A stretch of 8,709 bases of DNA, taken from Candidatus Roizmanbacteria bacterium CG_4_9_14_0_8_um_filter_34_12. GTDB taxonomy: Bacteria > Patescibacteriota > Microgenomatia > UBA1406 > GWC2-37-13. Below are positions 1-7,606 of this stretch, piece by piece. Position 1 is the stretch's first letter. The number at the start of each line of letters is the position of its first letter. The stretch covers positions 1-8,709 of the forward strand of contig PFTH01000130.1 of the NCBI GenBank assembly GCA_002789465.1, given 5' to 3'. A program made the translations under genes and the position numbers. The notes under the pieces were generated by a model. That model ran no database searches. It was not told the DNA's origin and was given only the letters and a program-made list of their open reading frames with translations.

Positions 1-1256
1 TTATTTAAAATCCTTAAGTTATTATATATTTGCTTATTTTTAACTTCGTTTTTATTTAATTCTTTTATCTTTAAAGAAAGACGCGAAAGATTTGAAAAAG
101 ACAAGATAAACACTCCAATAATTAAAATGATGTATGTAACAATGCCAACAACTCCAGTGGTGGCATAATAGTTTAAATATTCATTATGAGCTTTGTTATA
201 TAGATAATCCCATTCTGAAGTGAGATTATGAGACTGTGGACGAACAAAATAATAGGCATAGGCGAAAGTCTCGACACCGGATCCAAATAGGGGATAGCGA
301 TTACCCAGTTTAATTGCCCCTTCCCAAACAATTTGGCGAATATCAAATGAGTCGGTTACCCCAACATTAAATTTATTTGTTTGGGTTGAAATATTTTTTT
401 TTGAAGAAAAAACTGACGTTATCGTTTTCGAAAAATCAACTCCATTTACGGTAACAAAAATTAATAATCCAATGATAATTAATATGCCAATTCCTAAAGA
501 GCGTTTGATGCGTATGAAGTGTAAAAAAACAAATATTGCAATCCCAATAAATAGAGCCAGAAGAGAAGACCTTGATCTGGTAAATAAAATGCCAGAAAAA
601 TTAAGGATTAAATATAAAAACCATACAATCTTTTGACATCGTGACTTAATATTTATTGATCTAATAAAAAAGAATAATCCAAATAAAAAATTAACAGCCA
701 AATATGCCCCCAACCAATTAGGTTGACCAAGCGTTGAAAACATTCTTTGATCCGGATGAAATTGGTTGGTCCAACAACCATTATTAAGCTGTCCAGTGAA
801 TAGAAAACAACTTAGATCATAACCGAATTTGCCTGGTAAACCCCAAAATATAACAAGTATAGAGCTGAAAATTGATGTTTTTAGCAGACTCTGAACATTG
901 TTCAGAATGAATAAATATTTTATTGATAAGTATATTGTTATATAGGCAATAATTGAAACCAGCCCTCCATTAAACCTTCCATAGTAGCCGAATATTGAAG
1001 TATGTCGATCAATTGAAAAAATAGTTGAGAGGATTTGTGAAAGGAGAAATATTAAAATTAAAATATCAAAAAACGATAATTTTGGTTTTAATTTATCGGC
1101 CGTCAGCTTAAATATAAGTAAACCAAATAAAATGATGGAGCATATATAAATAAATATTATTTTGTTAAACTCAAACAACTCTGAAGTCTGGGAAAAAACA
1201 ATTAGCGGAGTAAAAAATAATAATGCGTTAACTATTATCGTTGACAGTTTTTTCAT
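1..1256 (-). CDS. O-antigen ligase family (Wzy_C) membrane protein, C-terminus outside window
   Basis: The minus-strand frame is open from ATG at 1256-1254 to the window edge: 418 codons with no stop, so the C-terminus is missing. It is strongly hydrophobic, with roughly ten membrane segments. Family signatures visible are RMFSTLGQPNWLGAYLA near residues 170-186, TRSRSSLLAL near 225-234 (the usual T-x-SR-G/S motif), and the large periplasmic loop with RPQSHNL...W...NKAHNEYLNY near 338-366 followed by TG and a further helix. This loop is characteristic of the WaaL/Wzy O-antigen ligase-polymerase superfamily, which transfers or polymerises lipid-linked glycans on the outer face of the membrane. 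In a CPR cell without LPS it more likely acts on S-layer or other surface glycans (inference). It is divergent from the mreB-like gene. Members often carry C-terminal TPR repeats, which would lie beyond the window. The family call is secure; the substrate is unknown. Confidence 0.88.
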   Translation of the reverse strand, partial: MKKLSTIIVNALLFFTPLIVFSQTSELFEFNKIIFIYICSIILFGLLIFKLTADKLKPKLSFFDILILIFLLSQILSTIFSIDRHTSIFGYYGRFNGGLVSIIAYITIYLSIKYLFILNNVQSLLKTSIFSSILVIFWGLPGKFGYDLSCFLFTGQLNNGCWTNQFHPDQRMFSTLGQPNWLGAYLAVNFLFGLFFFIRSINIKSRCQKIVWFLYLILNFSGILFTRSRSSLLALFIGIAIFVFLHFIRIKRSLGIGILIIIGLLIFVTVNGVDFSKTITSVFSSKKNISTQTNKFNVGVTDSFDIRQIVWEGAIKLGNRYPLFGSGVETFAYAYYFVRPQSHNLTSEWDYLYNKAHNEYLNYYATTGVVGIVTYIILIIGVFILSFSNLSRLSLKIKELNKNEVKNKQIYNNLRILN

Positions 1257-1270
1257 AAAAAGATTACAAT
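1241..1270 (+). promoter_or_regulatory. Sigma70-like promoter for the mreB-like gene
   Basis: A perfect TTGACA -35 box at 1241-1246 is followed after 18 bp by TACAAT at 1265-1270 (5 of 6 to consensus). The predicted start is near 1277, giving a leader of about 25 nt before the ATG at 1302. The -35 box lies inside the first codons of the divergent ligase gene. A second TACAAT-like stretch follows at 1272. Transcription is not shown. Confidence 0.55.
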
Positions 1271-1301
1271 ATACAATATCAGTACTTAGTTATTATACAA
1301 T

Positions 1302-2360
1302 ATGCAATTATTTCAAAAAATATTTCATAGTTCTTTTTCAATAATCCCTAAGATTAGATTATATTTAGATCTTGGAACAACCAACACACGGATTGCAATC
1401 GAAAATAAAGGTCTCTTATTAAACGAACCAACCTGTATTGGTTTGAATAAGCAAACTAATCAATATATATTTTACGGTAAGGAAGCAAAGACAATTATCG
1501 GAAAAACGCCTGATTTTATTAAGATTATTAAACCTTTAAGCAGTGGCGTGATTGTTGATTTCGACGGAACAGTGGCTCTGCTTAAATATTTTATAGGTAA
1601 AGCGGTTCAGCCATATCTTGTTAATTATCGGGTTATTAAACCAACAATTTCTGTTATCGCAACCGTGCCTATTTGCGCAACTGAAATTGAAAAAAAAGCC
1701 GTAATTGAGTGTCTACAAAAAGCCGGCTGCAGCGAAATTATTATTATTAATAAGACACTTGCAACCGCAACCGGATCTGGCGCAAATATCAACTCTCACA
1801 CTCCTTGTTTGACGGTTGATCTTGGCGGAGGATTGATTGAGATCGGTATTGTAAGTGGTGGAGGAGTAATTGCATATAGAGTAATAAAAAATGCTGGTGA
1901 AGTGATGAATAAGTTGGTAATGAATTATGCATATCTTAAAAACGGAATAATTTTAGGAGAATCAACTTGTGATGAGTTAAAAATTAATTTACTAAGATTC
2001 AATCAAGAAAATACCACCTTGGCTGTTCGAGGAAAATCATTAGAAAACGGTCTTCCAAAGTCGATAAAAATGTCAACCAACGATATCAATGAGGCATTAC
2101 TTACGAGCTTTAATCAAATTACCGATATGATTAAAGAAATTGTTGAGTTTGTCCAACCGGAAATTGTGGAAGAAATATATAAAAATGGAATATATTTGTC
2201 AGGAAATCTTGCAAAAGTTCCAAATATAAACGACTTTTTTCAAAAAGAATTAGACATTAATACAAATTTGGTGGAAACATATGGCGACACAACGATCACA
2301 GGATTATCTAAGCTAGGACAAAATAAGGAAATGCTTTTTCAGTTGAATGAGAGTTTTTGA
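1302..2360 (+). CDS. mreB: Divergent MreB/Mbl-family actin-like protein
   Basis: A protein of 352 aa, close to the usual 335-350 of MreB, the filament that directs lateral wall synthesis on the inner membrane face. Visible motifs: an N-terminal amphipathic stretch MQLFQKIFHSSF like the MreB membrane anchor; phosphate-1 LDLGTTNT at 22-29; LLLNEPTCIGL at 38-48; GKEAKTIIGKTP at 59-70; GVIVDFDGTVALLKYFI at 82-98; phosphate-2 VDLGGG at 172-177; RGKSLENGLPKSI at 243-255. Two sites depart from the family: the EP-x-AAA-x-G segment with the catalytic Glu reads NKTLATATGSG (150-160), and the adenosine motif usually TGGGA reads SGNLA (300-304). It may therefore bind nucleotide but hydrolyse it poorly, or be a paralogue beside a canonical MreB elsewhere (inference). 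The ATG at 1302 is chosen because it gives the anchor helix; no Shine-Dalgarno is seen. No mreC, mreD or rodA is adjacent. Confidence 0.88.
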   Translation: MQLFQKIFHSSFSIIPKIRLYLDLGTTNTRIAIENKGLLLNEPTCIGLNKQTNQYIFYGKEAKTIIGKTPDFIKIIKPLSSGVIVDFDGTVALLKYFIGKAVQPYLVNYRVIKPTISVIATVPICATEIEKKAVIECLQKAGCSEIIIINKTLATATGSGANINSHTPCLTVDLGGGLIEIGIVSGGGVIAYRVIKNAGEVMNKLVMNYAYLKNGIILGESTCDELKINLLRFNQENTTLAVRGKSLENGLPKSIKMSTNDINEALLTSFNQITDMIKEIVEFVQPEIVEEIYKNGIYLSGNLAKVPNINDFFQKELDINTNLVETYGDTTITGLSKLGQNKEMLFQLNESF

Positions 2361-2389
2361 TAACTTATTTATTTATTACTAACTTGCGG

Positions 2390-2418
2390 TTGACTTTTGA
2401 GTTTCAATAACATAAAAT
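2390..2418 (+). promoter_or_regulatory. Promoter of the 16S rRNA transcription unit
   Basis: TTGACT (2390-2395), a 17-bp spacer and TAAAAT (2413-2418) make a strong sigma70-type promoter. The predicted start is near 2425, about 130 nt upstream of mature 16S. It lies just after the mreB-like stop codon, so the rRNA has its own promoter. Confidence 0.7.
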
Positions 2419-2436
2419 CTTAAAGCTTGTTTGTTT

Positions 2437-2501
2437 CGACGTAACGTCGGAATTATTACAAGATCTTATGAAGCTGTTTAATATAGTTATTAAACAGCTT
2501 C
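2437..2501 (+). promoter_or_regulatory. rRNA leader hairpins (boxB-like position)
   Basis: The leader contains a small CGACG-TAA-CGTCG hairpin (2437-2449) and a larger perfect 13-bp stem (2470-2482 with 2489-2501, 6-nt loop). The larger hairpin ends 5 nt before boxA, where rrn leaders commonly carry a boxB-type hairpin. It is followed by only three Ts, so it is not a convincing terminator. Confidence 0.6.
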
Positions 2502-2506
2502 TTTAC

Positions 2507-2519
2507 TGCTCTTTAACAA
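2507..2519 (+). promoter_or_regulatory. boxA antitermination site
   Basis: TGCTCTTTAACAA matches the classical enterobacterial rrn boxA. BoxA RNA is bound by NusB-NusE (S10) to build the rRNA antitermination complex, so this transcript is probably read by a terminator-resistant polymerase. Its position between leader hairpin and 16S is normal. Confidence 0.85.
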
Positions 2520-2522
2520 GAA

Positions 2523-2546
2523 TTTTAGGCTAGTAATCGGGTTAGG
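2523..2546 (+). other. 5' arm of the 16S processing stem
   Basis: This arm is complementary to 4193-4216 downstream of 16S: 24 positions pair with one T-T mismatch and two G-T wobbles, including a perfect 8-bp GGGTTAGG/CCTAACCC block next to the rRNA. It is the expected RNase III-type pre-16S stem. Confidence 0.8.
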
Positions 2547-2555
2547 AAGTAAACT

Positions 2556-4174
2556 TTTATTAAGAGTTTGATCCTGGCTCAGGATGAACGCTAGCGGCGT
2601 GCCTGAGATATGCAAGTCGAATGTCTTGTGCTTCGCACAGGTAAGTTGAAAGTTCGTAAAGTTTATAAAGTTAACTGAAATTAGTTAAATATTACTTTAT
2701 AAACTTGTCACTTTATGAACTTGATGAACTTACTCGTGTGGAGCACGAGTAATGGCGGACGGCTGAGTAACGCGTAGGTATTTGCCCCTTTCTTGATAAT
2801 AGCCCCGCGAAAGCGGGGGTAATAATCAATAATATCAAGCTCTGCTTGATTAAAGAATATAACTATTTGGAAAGGGATAAGCCTGCGTCCTATCAGGTTG
2901 TTGGTAGGGTAACTGCCTACCAAGCCAATGACGGGTAGCTGGCCCGAGAGGGTGGTCAGCCAGAGGGGTACTGAGACACGGACCCCACTTCTACGGAAGG
3001 CAGCAATCAGGAATAGTCGGCAATGGGCGAAAGCCTGACCGCGCGACGCCGCGTGTGAGATGAAGCTCTAACGAGTGTAAATCACTGTGGTAGAGGAAGA
3101 AGTCCCGCCTTTGGCGGGATTGACTGTACTCTGCTAGAAAGTAGCCGCTAACTGCGTGCCAGAAGCGTCGGTAATACGTGGGCTACGAGCGTTATCCGGT
3201 TTTATTGGGCGTAAAGGGTCGTGTAGGTGTTCTATTAAGTCCTGTTTTAAAGACCAAGGCCAAACCTTGGAAAAAGGCAAGATACTGATAGAATTGAGTT
3301 GTTTTTAGGGAAACCAGAACTTAGGGAGGAGTAGTGAAATGCGTTGATACCCTAGGGAATACCAGCGGCGAAGGCGGGTTTCTGAAAGACATCTGACACT
3401 GAGACACGAAAGCTAGGGGAGCGAAGCAGATTAGAGACCTGCGTAGTCCTAGCCCTAAACGAATGCTTGCTATCTGCATTTTTCAACTTATGTTGAGGGG
3501 TGTGGAGAAGGTAACCCGTTAAGCAAGCCGCCTGGGGAGTACGACCGCAAGGTTAAAACTCAAAGGAATTGGCGGGGAGGCACACAACCAGTGGAACATG
3601 TGGTTCAATTCGATACGAACCGAAGAACCTCACCAGGGTTTGACATCCTAGCGTTCTATTCTGATGAAAGTCAGAAAATCCGCAAGGAGGCTAGGACAGG
3701 TACTGCATGGCTGTCGTCAGTTCGTTCCGTGAGGAGTGCCCTTAAGTGGGACAACGAACGCAACCCCTATTCTGTGTTATATTTGTCACAGAAGACTGCT
3801 ACGACATTTCGTCGTAGAGGAAGGAGGGGCAGACGTCAAGTCAACATGGTCCTTATACCCTGGGCTACACACATGTTACAATGAGAAGAACAATGAGTTT
3901 CGCCACTTAGCAATAAGGAGCAAATCTCAAAATCTTCTCTCAGTTGGGATTGGGGTCTGAAACTCGACCTCATGAACTCGGAATTGGTAGTAATCGCGAA
4001 TCAGTCATGTCGCGGTGAATACGTTCTTGCCTCTTGCACACACCGCCCGTCAAGCCAACAAAGTTGGATAAATTTGAATCCCGACTTTATGTCTGGAGAG
4101 GATTTTTTCGGCGATGGGGGTTAAGTCGTAACAAGGTATCCGTTCTGGAAGGAGCGGATGGATCACCTCCTTTC
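2556..4174 (+). rRNA. rrs: 16S ribosomal RNA, complete, CPR-type
   Basis: The start is placed 7 nt before AGAGTTTGATCCTGGCTCAG (2563) and the end just after GGATCACCTCC (anti-SD CCTCC at 4166-4170), by analogy with E. coli. The length is about 1,619 nt against 1,542; most of the excess lies in the 5' domain. Conserved blocks are present, including CACACCGCCCGT and AAGTCGTAACAAGG, but several nearly universal sites are altered: the 530 pseudoknot (3141-3185), the 790 hairpin (3426-3442, GATTAGAGACCT) and AATTGGCGGGGAGGCACAC after position 3567. The substitutions in the first two are mostly paired compensations, so the gene looks functional. The pattern fits Patescibacteria, probably Microgenomates. 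No 23S, 5S or spacer tRNA follows; the next gene is convergent. Ends are accurate to a few nucleotides. Confidence 0.96.
2641..2733 (+). other. Expanded V1 helix (h6 region) of 16S rRNA
   Basis: This is a 93-nt compound hairpin inside 16S. GTAAGTT 2641-2647 pairs with 2727-2733; 2650-2661 pairs with 2711-2722 (12 positions, one G-T); 2662-2671 pairs perfectly with 2694-2703; TAACT/AGTTA (2672-2676 with 2683-2687) caps it. The only large asymmetry is 7 nt at 2704-2710. It accounts for much of the extra length of the gene. A spliced intron is unlikely because the arm is a continuous helix at a known variable region. Confidence 0.75.
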
Positions 4175-4192
4175 TATTTTTTTTTGGATCAC

Positions 4193-4216
4193 CCTAACCC
4201 GGTTATTTGCCTAAAA
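4193..4216 (+). other. 3' arm of the 16S processing stem
   Basis: This arm pairs with 2523-2546 and starts about 19 nt after the mature 3' end. Because both arms flank 16S directly, the precursor can be released without any 23S in the transcript. Confidence 0.8.
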
Positions 4217-4309
4217 CTAATTGAAGATAACACATCGTTTCATTTTGTGAGATAGAGTATTTTTTTAATCTAAATCTTATAGAAAGTCAAGCAGGACAAT
4301 TTCTTTAAT
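4217..4309. other. Convergent spacer between 16S and the transporter operon
   Basis: There is no gene, tRNA or start of 23S here. A run of seven Ts at 4260-4266 follows a weak CACA/TGTG pairing (around 4231-4250) and may help end the rRNA transcript, but the hairpin is too weak to call a terminator. Confidence 0.4.
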
Positions 4310-5134
4310 TTATTGCGTTATTTTAATTTCTTCTCCTATTTTTGGATTATTAAATTCAGCTAATCCAGTGGTAGATTTTTTTTCTGTAAAATGGCGCCAA
4401 ATTGTGATTTCTAAATATGGATTTTCTTTCGGACCAAACGAACCTGGATAAATCACTAATTCTCCAACATTTCCTCCAAATAAGTTTGACACATATCTTG
4501 CTTTCTTTGTAATGCCATTCATTTCTATTGTGATCATATCCTGAAGTTCAAATTTACCAACAAAGTAATCATGTTTTTGTGTTGTCTTAATATTTCCGTA
4601 ATTATCTATATGACCCACATACATACCACGTATTTCTGGAATAGTATTCGTATGTGTTTCTTCCAATTCCATTTTATCTTCCATTTCTTCAATTAAATGA
4701 GCGCATACACGCGAATAAAGGTCTCTTGAACGAAATTGTGTACCAGACGAAAAATTTGGATAAAGATATATTTGATCAATTTTTGATTTAATAAACGAGA
4801 AATTGTACCCAGCATTAGGACCACAAATATATATTCCAGATAGTAGTTTAATAATAATAAATTCGGCACCACGAGCCTCTTTTACTCCAGTTGTGGACTC
4901 AAGTCTCGGATCTGTGTTTTGAAAAATTACAGTTTCCATCGGTCGACCCAAACGTTCTTCTATCTCTACAATCTGATTTAAAACAAATCCAGTATGAATG
5001 GTTGATGGAGTAACATTGACGAATGAAATATTAAGATTTTCCTGCCCTTGTAAAAAACCATTCACCGCACTTTTAATTTCTTGACATGAAATACTATCCA
5101 AAGCCCAATCTGCCACTACTATTAGTTGTTTCAT
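4310..5134 (-). CDS. SAM hydroxide adenosyltransferase (DUF62) family protein, divergent
   Basis: A protein of 274 aa, within the family's usual 260-300. The two-domain plan is recognisable: N-terminal ADWALDS (8-14) where the family has D-x-G-x-x-D; NTDP (73-76) for the VDPGVG motif; GPNAG (105-109) for GPDNG; FRSRD (134-138) for FHGRD; and VGHIDNYGNIKTT (173-185), a good match to the V-x-x-ID-x-FGN-x-x-TN motif opening the C-terminal barrel. Characterised members hydrolyse S-adenosylmethionine to adenosine and methionine with an Asp-Arg-His triad. Here the Asp is kept (D74), the His position of FHGRD is Arg, and the VDPGVG-x-x-RR region is rewritten, so activity may be lost or changed (inference). 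No signal peptide; cytosolic. It is the last gene of the operon; its ATG overlaps the transporter stop by 4 nt, implying translational coupling. No Shine-Dalgarno is seen. Confidence 0.8.
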   Translation of the reverse strand: MKQLIVVADWALDSISCQEIKSAVNGFLQGQENLNISFVNVTPSTIHTGFVLNQIVEIEERLGRPMETVIFQNTDPRLESTTGVKEARGAEFIIIKLLSGIYICGPNAGYNFSFIKSKIDQIYLYPNFSSGTQFRSRDLYSRVCAHLIEEMEDKMELEETHTNTIPEIRGMYVGHIDNYGNIKTTQKHDYFVGKFELQDMITIEMNGITKKARYVSNLFGGNVGELVIYPGSFGPKENPYLEITIWRHFTEKKSTTGLAEFNNPKIGEEIKITQ

Positions 5135-6384
5135 ATTTTAAAAATAGTGGTAAATATTAAGAATAAAGAAGAAAAGATTATTACCACTGAACTGATAATT
5201 GCGAAATAATTATACCATCGGTTATTTATGTGTTTCCCCATCAGTTCTTTATTATTGGTGATTTTTAATAAGAAAAAAAACATGAATGGAAGCAGAGCTC
5301 CATTCAATGCCTGGGTAAAAAATACTAATTTAAATAATGATATTGAAGGCAGCAATACAATCATCGCAGCAATGACTAACTGTGTCAGAAATAAACCATA
5401 AAAAATCTTATCTTTTTCAAAAGGAGCATCTAAGCTTCCTTCATTTCCAAAAAATTCAGAAAAAGCATATGCAGTTGATAAAGAAACAACGACAACGCCC
5501 ATAAATCCAGCATTTAACATTCCCAAACCAAACAAAATACTTGCTAAATCTCCTGCAAATGGTTTAATTGCTAAAGCCGCCTGTTCTCCTGATATCAACG
5601 TAATCCGATTTACAAATAACGCCGCTGCAGTTGCAACAATCATAAAGAAAGAAAAAAAATCAGTTAACAAAGCACCAAAAAGAGTTTCAATCTGCTCATA
5701 TTTTAGTTTATCAATTGATAATTTTTTATCAATAATAAAGCTATGCACAAAAAATTGTCCCCAAGGTGTTATTGTTGTTCCCAAAACCGCAATCACAGCA
5801 AAAATGAAATCTTTATTTAAATGAATATTAGTTGGAATGATTAAACTCTTCAATGCCAAACCCCAATCAGGTTGAACCTTTATCGCAGAAACTACATAAC
5901 AAAAATAAAATAAAGAAGCTACTAAAAAAATTCTTTGATTAGATCGATAATTACCCCTTGTCACAAAAATAAAAGCCATTAATACTATAAATAATATAAT
6001 CGGAACCACAGGAAGATGAAATAAAATTACCGTAGCTTTGATTGCAGCAAAATTAGCTACAATTGTTCCAATATTGGCAACTGCTAAACCTAAAAAAACT
6101 AATAATGAGACCAGTACTCCGTAACGTTCTCGTATTAAATCGCCCAAACCTTTACCGGTTACAATTGCTATCCGAACTCCCATTTCCTGAGTAATTGCAA
6201 GAAGAACTGTTACGACTAATAGCACAAATAAAATTGAATAACCAAACTTGGCGCCCGCCAGAGAATAGGTCGCCACTCCAGCTCCATCATTATCAGCCAT
6301 AGCGGTAATTGTCACCGGTCCAAATACTCCAAAAAAAATTATTAAACGTTTCCACCATAATTTAACTATTAACTGTTTTTTCAT
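5131..6384 (-). CDS. NRAMP-family divalent metal transporter, NRMT-like (probable Mg2+)
   Basis: A protein of 417 aa with about 11 hydrophobic helices, the NRAMP (SLC11/MntH) size and fold. TM1 carries ADNDGAG (30-36) where Mn/Fe transporters have DPGN; TM6 carries GTTITPWGQFFVHS (202-215) where they have MPH. The segment ITQEMGVRIAIVTGKGLGDLIRE (64-86) is typical of the family. In canonical members the TM6 Met is a soft ligand for Mn2+ and Fe2+; branches lacking it move hard ions such as Mg2+ (NRMT) or Al3+ (Nrat1). With the MgtE_N/CBS protein directly upstream, Mg2+ import is the best guess (inference). Transport is normally metal/H+ coupled or, in NRMT, probably uncoupled. The start is 4 nt after the upstream stop; the overlap with the downstream gene is 4 nt. 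No Shine-Dalgarno is visible. Confidence 0.88.
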   Translation of the reverse strand: MKKQLIVKLWWKRLIIFFGVFGPVTITAMADNDGAGVATYSLAGAKFGYSILFVLLVVTVLLAITQEMGVRIAIVTGKGLGDLIRERYGVLVSLLVFLGLAVANIGTIVANFAAIKATVILFHLPVVPIILFIVLMAFIFVTRGNYRSNQRIFLVASLFYFCYVVSAIKVQPDWGLALKSLIIPTNIHLNKDFIFAVIAVLGTTITPWGQFFVHSFIIDKKLSIDKLKYEQIETLFGALLTDFFSFFMIVATAAALFVNRITLISGEQAALAIKPFAGDLASILFGLGMLNAGFMGVVVVSLSTAYAFSEFFGNEGSLDAPFEKDKIFYGLFLTQLVIAAMIVLLPSISLFKLVFFTQALNGALLPFMFFFLLKITNNKELMGKHINNRWYNYFAIISSVVIIFSSLFLIFTTIFKI

Positions 6385-6388
6385 AATG

Positions 6389-7600
6389 TTAAATCCATTG
6401 TTTCAATATAAAATCACCCACATCATCTAGAGTGATAATTCCTAATATTTTTTTATTTACGTCAATCACTGGTAAGGCAACTAAATGATATTTTAGCATT
6501 TTTTTAACTACAATTTCTTCAGGAGTAGTTAGATGCACAACAATCACGTTTTGAGTCATGAATTTAAAAACTACTACGTCGTCTGATTGCAACAATAATT
6601 CATGCAAATTAATCACACCAATCAGTTGTTTTTCTTGGTTAATAACGTATATATAATTCAATGAACTAAAATCAGTAGTTTCGGTTTTTATTCTATTCAA
6701 GATTTGAAAAACGGTCATTTGTGAATCAACATAAAAATATTCTGATGTGATTAATTTTCCAATTGAAGTTTTAGATAAATCCAATAAGTAGATCACTTCC
6801 TGTTTTTTAGATTCAGACAAAAAAGGAATAATCAACTGCCGTTTTTTATAACCGACCGCAAGCAAAATATCAACTACTTCATCAGAGTCAATAACTTCTA
6901 AAAATTGAGCAGCTTTTTCCGGTGGAAATGAACGGAAAATTGCACTCTGATAATTAATATTTAAATTTTGTAGAACTTCAGCTGAATATTGTGTATTTAA
7001 AGTATCTATTACTTTCTTAACGTTTCTAATCGTGGTTTTTTCCAGATAATCTGCTAAATCTTCTGATCGAATCTTTTGCAGTTTCTCTTCCTTTTTTTTT
7101 AAAAATACTTGTCCTCGTGCTAATTCAAGCGGTTGAATATCTGCCCAAGATAAAAAAATAGACTTCATTTTCCATCCAAAAAGTTCGTATAAATTCTTAA
7201 AAAATTTCTCAAGTTTAATCCATCTCAATAAACCCAAAACTCCTACATCTACTCCAGAAATATACCAGCTTTCCTTGTATTGAATAACCACATCGTTAAC
7301 ACGAATAACTTTATGTCCTTTAATATCGATAATTTGTTTATCAAGCAAGTTCTTAACTAAATATAATTCATTTTCACTTAATTTGCTAAGATTATATTTC
7401 TTCTTAATGATAATATCGTGCTTAATTTTTATCAACGCATCAATATCAATTATTATCTTTTGGCTATTGGGAAGTCTTATAATCAGCTTTGTTAATTGAG
7501 GAAATTCGCTTGCCTGAAAGATTAAATCATCCAGATATCCAACTAAAACATGGTCTTCAGATATCACTTTTTTTCCTTTAATTTCGGAGAAATAAAGCAT
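6389..7600 (-). CDS. Soluble PRC-barrel / MgtE_N / tandem CBS regulatory protein
   Basis: A protein of 403 aa with no membrane segments. Two PRC-barrel-like modules are seen at about 1-75 (MLYFSEIKGKKVISEDHVLVGYLDD) and 85-160. An MgtE N-terminal superhelix follows at about 178-283, with SEDLADYLEK, SAEVLQNL, PPEKAAQFLEVIDSDEVVDIL and GKLITSEY matching the family's repeated helical pattern. Two CBS domains lie at about 284-342 and 345-400 (FMTQNVIVV, LPVIDVNKKILGIITLDDV). MgtE uses its N and CBS domains to sense cytosolic Mg2+ and gate its channel; CBS pairs can also bind adenine nucleotides. Here the sensor module exists without the channel and is first in an operon with an NRAMP transporter, 4 nt upstream of it, so it is probably the transporter's cytosolic regulator (inference). 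Start: ATG at 7600, just after AT-rich -10-like sequence; no Shine-Dalgarno. Confidence 0.88.
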   Translation of the reverse strand: MLYFSEIKGKKVISEDHVLVGYLDDLIFQASEFPQLTKLIIRLPNSQKIIIDIDALIKIKHDIIIKKKYNLSKLSENELYLVKNLLDKQIIDIKGHKVIRVNDVVIQYKESWYISGVDVGVLGLLRWIKLEKFFKNLYELFGWKMKSIFLSWADIQPLELARGQVFLKKKEEKLQKIRSEDLADYLEKTTIRNVKKVIDTLNTQYSAEVLQNLNINYQSAIFRSFPPEKAAQFLEVIDSDEVVDILLAVGYKKRQLIIPFLSESKKQEVIYLLDLSKTSIGKLITSEYFYVDSQMTVFQILNRIKTETTDFSSLNYIYVINQEKQLIGVINLHELLLQSDDVVVFKFMTQNVIVVHLTTPEEIVVKKMLKYHLVALPVIDVNKKILGIITLDDVGDFILKQWI

Positions 7601-7606
7601 AAAGCT

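Noticed and set aside
1162..1344. 60-codon plus-strand frame between ligase and mreB-like genes
   Set aside because: It is antisense to the ligase N-terminus and overlaps the mreB-like start; no family features.
2470..2501. Rho-independent terminator for the mreB-like gene
   Set aside because: The stem is perfect, but it lies downstream of the rRNA promoter, next to boxA, and is followed by only three Ts.
2708..2923. Minus-strand 71-codon frame inside 16S
   Set aside because: It is antisense to the V1/V2 region of an intact rRNA gene, so chance.
3591..4255. Plus-strand open frames of 73-97 codons within and just past 16S
   Set aside because: They overlap conserved rRNA sequence and match no protein pattern.
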